Positions 45,608-56,112 of a stretch of DNA of 64,000 nucleotides are shown here, piece after piece. The notes beneath the pieces were generated by a model that saw only the letters and a program-made list of their open reading frames with translations, was not told the DNA's origin and did no database searches. The stretch's first letter is position 1. Every line of letters starts with the position of its first letter. Both the position numbers and the translations under genes were made by a program. Source of the DNA: Gautieria morchelliformis (taxonomy: Eukaryota; Basidiomycota; Agaricomycetes; Gomphales; Gomphaceae); NCBI GenBank assembly GCA_015179125.1, contig WHVA01000024.1, forward strand, positions 62,001-126,000. The letters run 5' to 3'.

Positions 45608-46296
45608 CTAAAGAACAGGCAAAGTTCCTGAAGAGGAACCACCACTCACCAAGAATATCTCCGCATGCTTGGGGTTGGCATGGTATGCGAATCTTCTCTT
45701 AATAGTGACCTCAAGCTTTGGTTCTGTGAGCCGCTGATGCAGCGACCCTCTGATGGCACAGATGATGGCCATGATGAGAGAGCAGGGAGGGTGGTGATCC
45801 AGGCGGTCTGGGCAGCCTGAGTCAGCCCCCAGTAAGTTGAGATCCAAGTCTGCAAGGTCTTTATAGATCGGGCTTGTTGGTGTGTCAAAGTCAGCCATGG
45901 ATTGCTGCTTAACACTTCTCTGAGGAGTTCCTGTGTGAGTCAATGAGTCAACATGCATGGACGATGGAAGAATGAACATAAGGGATGGCCAGGAGTGATG
46001 CAACAAAAACAATGAATCATGCATCATAGTATCACTAAAGAACAGGCAAAGTTCCTGAAGAGGACACCACCACTCACCGAGAAACCCTCTACATGCCTGG
46101 GGTTGTCATAGTATGCAAATCTTCTCTTAATAGTTATCTCAAGCTCTGTTTCCGTGATGGGAGACTGAATGGAGACCAACGCACCAGGATCCCAATGCAG
46201 CTCATGCTCAAGGCGGCACTGAGTCCTGAGTATCCATGTACGTAATATGTAAGGGGCATGTATGAGATTTGAAAGAAAGTATGCTCCAGTAACCAC
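45608..46296 (-). CDS. Unknown gene fragment with a duplicated exon
   Basis: Two minus-strand exons about 427 bp apart encode nearly the same peptide: ELEITIKRRFAYYDNPRHVE near 46155-46085 and KLEVTIKRRFAYHANPKHAE near 45730-45660, each followed by a GTGAGT donor. Between them the reading continues through LADLDLNLLGADSGCPDRLD and PPCSLIMAIICAIRGSLHQR. The gene's start and end are not visible and I do not recognise the family. It could be a host gene with tandem exon duplication or part of an unrecognised mobile element. Confidence 0.35.
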
Positions 46297-46529
46297 AGAA
46301 ATTTAAAGCAATGGAAAGGTGACCAGGGGATGACTCGTGGATTTGTTTATGAGTCAAAGGATGAGAGTGAATCAAACTTGAAAGTGTGGTGGTGAGAGCG
46401 AGAAGAAATGACGGAAATAACATGGAAAGGCAAGAGGCAACATCCATAAGCCAAGGGCAACATGAAATGGACAGAGCAGAATAATGACAACAGTGTCATA
46501 CAGGAAACTGATTGGTCACAACAGCAGCT

Positions 46530-46910
46530 ACAATTATCCCGATGTATCAGAGATGTGTAATCCTCGAAACAAAAAAGACCCAAGGTTGGTGCAAGGAAGC
46601 CAATTAATCGGAGAGAGGCTATGAATGCATGTGTAATCCCCTACAAAAAACCCCTCCAGTTGGTGGAGTCCGATTACATGGAGAGATGCTATGAATGCAT
46701 ATATAATCACTGAAAAAAAATTCAGGAAAAATGAGGGCCACACCCCATTGTTCAAGGGATCAGTCATACGGAATGACATGGACTGATAGGATTAGTCACA
46801 ACATTGTCCGTGGTCAAGGAACACGGGATAATACGGTACAACAGTGGGCGCAAGTAACCCGATTAATCGGACAGACACTACCAATGGATGAGTAATCCCT
46901 GAAAAAAAAC
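46530..46910. repeat. Irregular repeats with CCGATTAATCGG-like core
   Basis: About four related units (46530, 46605, 46668, 46857) share a core such as CCGATTAATCGGA, then AATG(C/G)AT...GTAATCCC and an A-run of 6-8 bases. Function unknown. Confidence 0.55.
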
Positions 46911-48831
46911 ACAGATTGCTGCTGCTGCTGACTTGAGCAGGTTTGATGCGTGGGGAACACGATTTGCTTTGGGGCGTAGTTTGAGCTCGAAAAGATTATT
47001 GTTGTGTTTATAAGTGAGTAGCTTGATTATATGGTATGCGATGTGTTTGCTGAGGGCTGGACGTATGACACCAAACCGAATGCCCCAACCCAACTTCACA
47101 GTCTCTTGAACAGACCTTGACCCTCACCTTCTTGAGCATCACCACACCCAAAAACATAACCCTATAAAAGCTCCCATCCCTCCTGATGATGTATTTTATC
47201 CAGATCATTCAACCCAACAAAACCCCGATCCATGTTGAATATCTTGACAGTCTATTCGAGCAAAGTCCGCACATCATCGTAGAAGAAGAACTCTTCATCA
47301 AGGAATGGGCCATAGATGAATTTGTCAGACATAATAAGACACACGAACTCAAATTATCATCTTGGAAGGAGAAAAGTCTCGACCAAGTACAATAGGCTAT
47401 GTAGAGCCTTGAGAATAGGGTCCTTGATATCCAATGTCATATCTTGAGACAATGAGAGCGTTTGAACAGCTGAGGACACCTGTGCAGTGACCAGACGTTC
47501 AATCTCTTGAAATGGGTGACCATAAAGCTACAAATAGAGTAGCAAGAACATAACTCGCCTTCTCAAAGAAGGTGATAGGTAATGTGGAACTGAATCGAAA
47601 CATATGCTGCATAAGATGATTCGTTGGGGCACTGTAAACCACAGCAACCTGTACCTGACTGGGGAGAATCAGAGTCAATCCAGAATAAGAAGTGAGCCGG
47701 CTGAGTTGGCGTAACCATCTACTCGAAAGTTCAGTCTAATATAGAATTAACACAACCTATGCCATACCACCGGAATGCGCTTGGCAGGTTGACAGCCGGT
47801 CATCACCAGCCCACCTTGGACATCATCTATGCTATCCAGCCTGACGGACGATATCCTCAGGTGTTGGTAGGTCCCCGGAGAGGTGGAAATGGTAAATTTG
47901 GAAATCAGACTGAGTAGATGTGAGTCCCTTCCACTTTCAGCCAACCATGGTAACACACCTCTTTCCACGGAAGTGATTTTGTGCTTGAATCATTAGAGGC
48001 AAGGTGGTAGTTATATGTCACGTAATGTGTGCATGCCGTGGCACCAAGAGATCACCTTCAGATTTGTCATAATCTAACTCAACGACAAATTTCTGACCAA
48101 GGATATAGGGTCTGTTAAAAGCAAGTAAAGAACACGATTAAATTGAATGAACTAACCAATAGCTCAGTGGCCATGTGATATGTGTGGGGAACTCTGATCT
48201 GGATCTGACTCTCCATTTCCAAGTTTGACACATCTCTTAGTACACACTACAGAAGCACCCTCTGTGAATCCAAGTTATAATTGCTTGGCCTTTATGCAGC
48301 GGCGGCGGGGGCGGTATGGGCGATGTATGTGAGCAGGCTGGAGGGGCCACGGCCAAGGGGTGTGAGTGGAGTGGTGTGTAGTGTTCATGATGTCAGCAGA
48401 ATGTGTCACACGGTGGGGGTGGGAATGTCTCCATGCTAGCACTCGTATGTTTGCTGGGTATATCCAGTATATATCCAGGTCAACTGTCCATTGTCATTTT
48501 CAGCAACCTTTCATTTGATTGTGATGGCAAGTACCTTGTAGTGGCATAGGAAACTAACCTGTGAAATAACCAGGCAGTAGCATCAAATGCTTTCAGTGCC
48601 AGGGATCACCTGATATCGAGTCCAACATCACTGTGATGTCACTCCGCTAATATCTATCTCTTCTACTGCATCCGGCAATGATGAGTGGTGTGTTTGAAGG
48701 GATACGGCTAGCCAGTGATGACACAGGTGTAGCTCTCAAGAAATAGATAACAACATGCTTTGCCCCCACCTTTATCAAGACCAGGAACATCACTCGTGAG
48801 TTAACACCATCAATTCTCCTTACTCTGAACT
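46911..48831. other. No supported gene
   Basis: A 69-codon plus frame (47186-47395, HVEYLDSLFEQSPHIIVEEE) looks coding-like and may be an exon, but has no recognised family and no partner exons. The rest is unassigned, with a GCGGCGGCGGGGGCGG run near 48299. Confidence 0.35.
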
Positions 48832-49710
48832 CTACAGTCATAGCGAAATAGCCCGTGACTCTTGACGATGTAACGTGCAAGGTCTCATGGAAGGGCTGTC
48901 TAAGTCTCGACAATCCCTTCGCTGGTGAAGGTGCTCCTTCGGAGCCCTGTGCCAACAGCACAGAAAATAGTTCGAAGGCTAAGGTAACGAATATGAAGTA
49001 TGAGAACTCACCAGTGATGCCTAAGTCCTCTTCTGGTTGAAGATAGAAATCTACAGGAGAAGGCTCAAGACGATGATCACAGCAAGGTCAAGTTTGCATA
49101 AGATGGACGACGTATGATAATTGAATTGGGGAATATACATGCGAATGTAAACTACTTATATTGAATGCTCGTAAGGTATCAGCGAATAGGAAAGAGGCTG
49201 TTGTGAGTCAGGGTTGGATAGGGGTGTGCTGTCATGATACTAGGTAGATGGTATAAACATACAATAGAGTGAGGGGAGAATGCGAACATGAAAGGACAGA
49301 GAATAAAGGGAGCGAAGGCATTTATGGACAAAACCACGTCTTGGGACCTGCATACATACTACCCTGCACGGACTCTTTGTTTACTGGGTTGATCCCGCAT
49401 GACCTATGGAAGGGACGTCCTGCGAACAACTTTGGCCATACAAATCACCCAATGGGGCTGGGTTAAGAAGATGATGGGGTTAATGATGAACCATCATGCC
49501 GGGTGACTGGTATCAATCATATTTGATGGCGTGCCTGCTGACGAAATGCGCGAGCAGCGAATAGCGGTTCGGGGAATGGGGCGAACAGCGGGTAGAGTGG
49601 ACGTAGAGGGGAAGTGGTCGGTAGGTGCGGCGAACTCTGGCGAAGATGCTAGGGAGTGACGAGGGGGAACATAGAGGTAGCGTGGTAGGAGAAATAAACC
49701 GGTCGTGACA
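48832..49710 (-). repeat. LTR-family copy C, truncated at one end
   Basis: Homologous to copies A and D from CTCTACAGTCATAGCGAAAT onward, and ends ATAAACCGGTCGTGACA. The TGTCAAGATTGG end is missing, so no target duplication can be shown. Confidence 0.8.
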
Positions 49711-50149
49711 CTGATATTGACAAAAAATCAGCTCAAATGGGATGTCATTGCCATCCCCCAGACTGTTTCCACGGGGGAAGGAGGCTAATCAAAATCATAA
49801 TCAATCACGCACACAGGACTAATAAGAAGTCTAACTATTGTGTGGTGTGATGAGGTGTGAGGATAATTCAGGCTTTCAAGTAAAGCCAAATCAAGTATAT
49901 GTCTGGTATGCGAGCCGATAAGATTTCTGAGAAGAGTGTATGAAGCTTTGAGAAATACACAAGTGTATGCGTCGATATAAACAGATTGTTGTAAGAAGGT
50001 GAGTTCGATTGACTACCGTTCTAGTATACATGCTGCAGCTATTTAACCCTTGCGTAGCATGTGCTAGGACAGAAGGGGGGTTACCGGCGCCGGTAGGTGT
50101 GTGTGAGAGGAATGTGCTATGGGGGTTGGAGTGCCAGTTGCTGCAGTAT
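49711..50149. other. No gene seen
   Basis: Short unique stretch between two LTR copies. AGTAT at 50145-50149 is the left target duplication of copy D. Confidence 0.5.
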
Positions 50150-51378
50150 TGTCAAGATTGGTTTTTAGGCATTAATATCGTGTATTAGTGAACACAGCGA
50201 ATGCCCAGATAACTTGTGCGAATAAGTATGCCGTTCGGTGAATAGGTGAACCAACAAATGTTCACAAGATAAGAGGGCTGCCTGAACGGAGCTCGCCCTA
50301 TCTACAGTCGTAGCGAAATAGCCCGTGGCACTTGACGATGTAACGTGCAAGGTGTCACGGAAGGGTTGTCTAAGTAGTGACAATCCCTTCTCCGACAGCA
50401 CAGAAAATAGTTCGAAGGCTAAGGTAACGAAGGTGAAGTATGAGAACTCACCAGTGATGCCTAAGTCCTCTTCTGGTTGAAGATAGAAATCTACAGGAGA
50501 AGGCTCAAGACGATGATCACAGCAAGGTCAAGTTTGCACAAGATGGACGACGTATGATAATTGAACTGGGGAATATACATGTGAATGTAAACTACTTATA
50601 TCCAATGCTTGTAGGGTATCATCGAATAGGAAAGAGGCCGTCACAAGTCAGGGTTGGATAGGGGTGCGCAGTCATGATACAACATAGATGAAATAAACAT
50701 ACAATAGAGTGAGAGAAGAGGGTGAACATGAAATGACGGAGAGCAAAGGTGGTGAAGGCACCTATGTACGAAACCATGTCTTGGGACACGCATATACACC
50801 ACCCTGCACGGACTCTTCGTCTACTGGGTTGATCCCACACGACCTACGGGTAGGACGTCCCACGAACGCATCCTGCTCATATGAACACCTAAAGGGGTTG
50901 GATCGAGAAGCTGATGGAGCCAGTGACAAGCCATCATACTGGGTAGGGGATGTCGATTGTGTTTTGATGGTGTGCCTGCTGGCGAATGATGCGAGCAGCG
51001 AATGGTTGTTCGGTGAAATACGGCAAAGGGCGAAATAGAATGATCATCGAAGAGCCGTGGCCCAAGGGGAGGGCAAAGCCATGCGAACATAGAGGAGGAC
51101 TGTGAAAACAGATAATAGGGATAACTGGGTATAGAAAATAAATGAGTTGCTCCATCCGATCAGAGGAGCATCCGACGGGGTACGAGCCAGGGAGGTGAGG
51201 GGACCCGCGGTGGACAATCGAGTCAGGGAGGAGGCGTTGATCAAGTCCAGGTAGCGCTGCTATGTGCGAATGATGCAAAAGCAATGAATGTTTGGCGCAT
51301 TCGGCAAGGAGCGAACGGGGAGAACGTAAAAGTGGGGTGTTGAAGTTACTGGGTATACAAAATAGACGGGTCATGACA
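50150..51378 (-). repeat. Solo LTR, copy D, with AGTAT target duplication
   Basis: Begins TGTCAAGATTGGTTTTTAGG and ends AGACGGGTCATGACA; AGTAT flanks both sides (50145-50149 and 51379-51383). 1,229 bp with no internal coding region, hence a solo LTR. Confidence 0.9.
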
Positions 51379-51670
51379 AGTATGTACATACTGTATCTAT
51401 CAAATGAGAGGGGAAGTATGGGACTAGAATATCAGAAGCATGTGATGTGTGGAATGAAGGGAAAGGAAAGGGGATAGTCCATGCACGGTGGCTCAGCCAC
51501 TGCCACTTCACGGATCAGTCGCACTCGGGCTCAGGGATGGGTCCGCGGGTTTTGCATCAGACATTGGTCTGTAGCGGTGTGGACATGCTATAGGGATGCG
51601 TGTGGGCTTGGGTAGACATGTGTGGGCTGGTGAATCATCGAGTAAGGATCGTAGGGATGTGCATGTGGCA
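51379..51670. other. No gene seen
   Basis: Flank between LTR copy D and the gypsy remnant; nothing recognised. Confidence 0.4.
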
Positions 51671-53091
51671 TAGATGAAGGAAAAGGGGGGATCACTAAGA
51701 AGGAAAGGGGAGGGGGGTCGTGTGTCAGTTGATACAATAGTATTTGTGACAAGGACAGTGGGCCACTACGGTCACATGAAAACTTCGAATTATATTCGAA
51801 GGGCATACTGGTGGCAAGATATGGACCCCGACATCGAGACGTTCTGCGTCTCGTGCGCAAGGTGCCAGATGAACAAAACTGGCACCCAGCGGCCCAAAGG
51901 CCTGCTGCACAGCCTGCCCATCCTGGATAGGCCATGGCAATTGATTGGAATCGATTTCATGGGGCCAATGCCCAAATCAGATGGCTGTGATTACCTCATG
52001 GTAATCATAGACAGGCTCACATTTCACATCCACCTTGTCCCAATGATGATGGGGTCACAGCGAAGGAAGTAGCCTGGCTATTCCTCAAGGAAGCTGTCAG
52101 GCTCTATGGAGTCCCCGACTCCATTGTCTCCGATTGAGACTCAAAATTCACATCAATCTTCTGCTGTGAATTTCAACGGCTCATGGGGACTAAGCTCCTC
52201 ATGGCTACTGCCTTCCATCAACAAATGGATGGAGCCACCGGGCAGGCCAACTGCTCGATAGGACAGATCCTACAAACCATAGTCAGAGATGACCAGAAGG
52301 ACTGGGCACACAAGTGCCCGATGGTTGAAGTGGTCATCAACAGCAATGTCAGTGCCACCACAGGGTTCACTCCCTTTGAGCTGAACCATGGGTACATGGC
52401 ATTGATTGAAATGCCCCTGACAGCAGACATTCCTTTCAAGGGAGTGTCCCGGTTCACACATCAGGCTCGTTGGACCCTGATGATGGCGCACGATTCCATA
52501 CTAGAGCACCATGTGACACAGGCGTTTTATGCAAATAAGAAACACTGGGATAATGACATGTATGCGGTCAGCAACCGCGTGCAGTCAAACCTGTGATAAT
52601 CCATACCTGAGATAACCCATACTTGGCTACATTCCATAGTTTTGGCTGTCCACCGAGATGTTTCATAAGTAATCTGATCAACTCTGCCATCACCAATAAT
52701 ACATGATTGGACGGTGGTATATAGCCCATGAATTTATTAAAATGTATCTATTTTTGGAAAAATTAACTCCAAAAAGCGCTAAAAAAACTTCCTGTGTGCA
52801 AGTGTCTGACCAGATATGACCCTGCCGCCACTTAAAGTGCTGAAAGCAGGCTTGGCTAAGCTTACTGCCAATTTCATGCTTCGTAAAGATGATCTAACCA
52901 GTCAACTAAGAAATGAAGAAAAGATCACAGAGGAGGACAAAGCCTGGCTTGATGGCGATGCAAACCTTGTTGATGAGTACCTTATCGAGTTTTTAGAAAA
53001 GGATTAGAACTAAGAGACAGCACTGCAGCAGCTTTCACCAAAACAGAGAGAAGTGGTCAATCAGTTGAAGACACTTGCAGACAACGATGAG

Positions 53092-53104
53092 AAAGAGAAG
53101 CTGA
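53092..53104. repeat. 13-bp target duplication of SINE 1, left
   Basis: AAAGAGAAGCTGA, repeated exactly at 53911-53923 after the poly-A tail. Confidence 0.9.
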
Positions 53105-53910
53105 GGGGCCGCGGTAGCTTAGTGGTAAGCCCACCTTGGGGGTTGAGCGTGTAAGCTAAGGCTGAGCGTTCAATCCTGGCCCCTCCAGAGATAACACTCT
53201 AGACACTCCGAGAAATTTTGGCCACACTGATTGCCAATAACACCCGATTGCCTGCCCCAAATATGAATGGTGGTATACTCAACTATCCCTTCCAATTCAG
53301 AACCGACCCTTTAGGAACATGATAACACCTACTTCAATTATCTAATCCATCCAACCGATGCATTGGAGTACCGGGTACCCGTACTATCATGATTTGTCAC
53401 ACCGACAGCTGGAGGCTGGGCCGAAACATCAGCAGTAGACTGCAGCTGCTGCCACTCGTTGGGGTGTGGGAAAGGTGTCGAGGTGGTGTCGCAGCTGAGG
53501 GGTACAAACTGGTGTACACATGGGTATTACATGCCCAAATAAGCCGTGGAAGGTCGATTACTATGCGGTTTATGGGTTAGACTGTTTGGCTTTAAAGGGG
53601 TGCTGAGGGGAATATCGGCGTTTTGGGGGCATGATACCAATTTATAACAAAAAAGGAACAAAAAGACATCACAACACTCACATAACCGACGACCGGTCTC
53701 TGCTCGACTATCAACATTGGACCTGAGGCCCCTTGGATCTCGACACCCGGATCGCATTTGTCGTGCTTACCGCTTTGCGGTTGAGTACTTACGCAGGCAG
53801 AATAATACACACAGGAGAATGAGGGCATCACCAAGGTAGATACAATGAATGTAATGACCATCATAGGCATAGCCTGCGGTCAATAAAATGATGAAAAAAA
53901 AAAAAAAAAA
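53105..53910 (+). mobile_element. SINE 1: tRNA-headed SINE with poly-A tail
   Basis: The head GGGGCCGCGGTAGCTTAGTG GTAAGC has a good A box (TAGCTTAGTGG) and a D-arm stem (GCTT/AAGC); the B box is GTTCAATCCTG near 53170 and the acceptor 3' side GGCCCC pairs with GGGGCC. A body of about 690 bp follows, then AATAAAATGATG and about 20 A. A perfect 13-bp target duplication flanks it. The tail near 53840 (AGATACAATGAATGTAATGA) may be borrowed from a partner LINE. Inserted in the pogo transposase; long for a SINE. Confidence 0.88.
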
Positions 53911-54938
53911 AAAGAGAAGCTGAATGGAGATAAGACAAATGGTGGGAAAGACTCAAAGAAGCACAAGCGTGTGTAGCCTCTATTCTTGATCAAAGAGACT
54001 CCAGATACTCAGCTTGTTGGCAGGATGTGAGCTGCAGAATAAGAAGGAATCAAAAGCTCTGGTATTCACCAAGAAAGAAAACGCAGCATTGGAACCAAGG
54101 ACTAAGATTCTCAATTGGCACCGTGAGAAGAACCAGACAAAAACTGCGAGGCACTGGGACCCCATCTACCCAAATCTATGCCTCAAACAGCCTGTTATTT
54201 CTTCCTGGCTCAAGAATGAGAATAAATGGCGCGATGTGTGGGAAACAAGTGGTAGTCATAGACTCAAAAGGAAAAAGTATGCTGAACATCCGCAGGCAAA
54301 TGATATGCTCGAGTTATGGACACTCAAAGTGATGAGAGACGGAGTCCATGTCACAGGAGCCGTTTTGAGACACAAATGGACACAGTTCGCAGATCTTATC
54401 AGTACCTGAGAATGAGAGGATTGATCTAAGCGAGGGTTGGCTGGGCAGTTTCAAGAACCGTTGTGGATTGAAACAGTACAGGTTCCATGGCGAGGCAGCC
54501 TCTGCAAAACCAGATGATATTGAAAAGGAACGTGCAAGAATCAGGGAGCTCATCCAATCTCAAATATCCATTGAAGGACATCTTCAACATGGATGAAACA
54601 GGGTTCTTCTATGCATCAGAACTTTCACTATCATATCAGAATCTCACTGATGAGTGATGGGTCTGTTGGAATGCTGCCTGATCGTGGCTTGACAGACAAA
54701 CCAAGTTCTGGCGTCAAAGGAGATAAGGCATGATTGACTTATGCATTGACCATGAATGCTAGTGGTAGTGAAAAGCTACAGCCTCTCATGATAGGAAAGT
54801 GGCTGCGTCCCCACCCATTTCAAAAGAACTTTGGTCACCAATTGGGCTTTTATTACCACAATAATGCAAAAGCTTGGATGACTACCACTATCTACCAAGA
54901 GTGGCTTTGTGAATGGGATGCAAAGCTTCGCTACATCC

Positions 54939-56112
54939 TGTCATGACGCGTTTATTCCTCATACTCAGGTGCTCTGTCCTGCCATTTCTCACCCCATTTC
55001 CATGTTTGTTCCGATCACCATTGTCATGTTCGGCAACCGATGTTCGCTGATTCGCGCCCATTACCATCGCCACGCCATTAAACGCACACGACCGACGGCT
55101 TTGGACTGACTTGACAAGTCATCACTGGGTCTACCACCTCCTCTGCTCGACCCTCTCCCGATGGTGTTCTGGTAGTTGGATTGTCATGACCTGTGTATTT
55201 CCTGCACCTTGGTATCCCCATTTTCCCTTTCGCTACTCCTCCTCAGTATTCGCTCGGCTTCTCCCTCCACCTCGACCTCTCCTCCCCTATGTCACCTCTG
55301 TTCGCCCTTCCTTGCATTTCGCCGAATGGCTATTCGCTGCTCGCATCATTCGCCAGCAGGCACACCATCAAATACGATCGATACCATTTACCCGGCATGA
55401 TGGTTCATCATTAACCCCATTGTCTTCTTAATCCAACCCCATTGGGTGTTCGTATGATCAAAGTGTGTTCGCAGGGCATCTCTTCCATAGGTCGTGCGGA
55501 ATCAACCCAGTAGACCAAGAGTCCGTGCAGGGTAGCAGTATGCGGGTCCCAAGACATGGTTTTGTCCATAAGTGCCTTCGCCACCTTTACTCTCCGTCGT
55601 TTCATGTTCCCCCTCTTCTCACATTCTATTGTATGTTTATTTCATCTATGCTGTATCTTGACTGCGCACCCCTATCCAACCCTGACTTGTGATGGCCTCT
55701 TTCCTATTCGCTGATACCTTACGAGCATTCGATATAAGTAGTTTACATTCGCATGTATATTCCCTTGGAGATTCCCATCTTCGACTAGCAAAGGACTTAG
55801 GCATCACTGGTGAGTTCTCATACTTCATATTCGTTACCTTAGCCTTTGAACCATTTTCTGTGCTGTTGGCGAAGGGATTGTCGAGACTTAGACAGCCCTT
55901 CCGTGGGACCTTGCACGTTACATCATCAAGAGTCATGGGCTATTTCGCTACGACTGTAGATAGGGTGAGCCCCGGTTAGGCAAACCCTCTTACCTTGTGA
56001 ACATTCATTGGTTCCCCTATTCGCCGAACAGCATACTTATTCGCACAAGTTATTCGGGCATTCGCTGTGTTCACTAATACACGATATTAACGCCTGAAAA
56101 CCAATCTTGACA
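54939..56112 (+). repeat. Solo LTR, copy E, with CATCC target duplication
   Basis: Begins TGTCATGACGCGTTTATTCC and ends AACCAATCTTGACA; CATCC flanks both sides (54934-54938 and 56113-56117). 1,174 bp, no internal region. It sits in the pogo transposase between the first and second catalytic Asp motifs. Confidence 0.92.

Noticed and set aside
53105-53185. A functional tRNA gene
   Set aside because: A and B boxes and the acceptor stem are present, but the anticodon and T arms do not fold well, and the sequence heads a poly-A-tailed, duplicated insertion.
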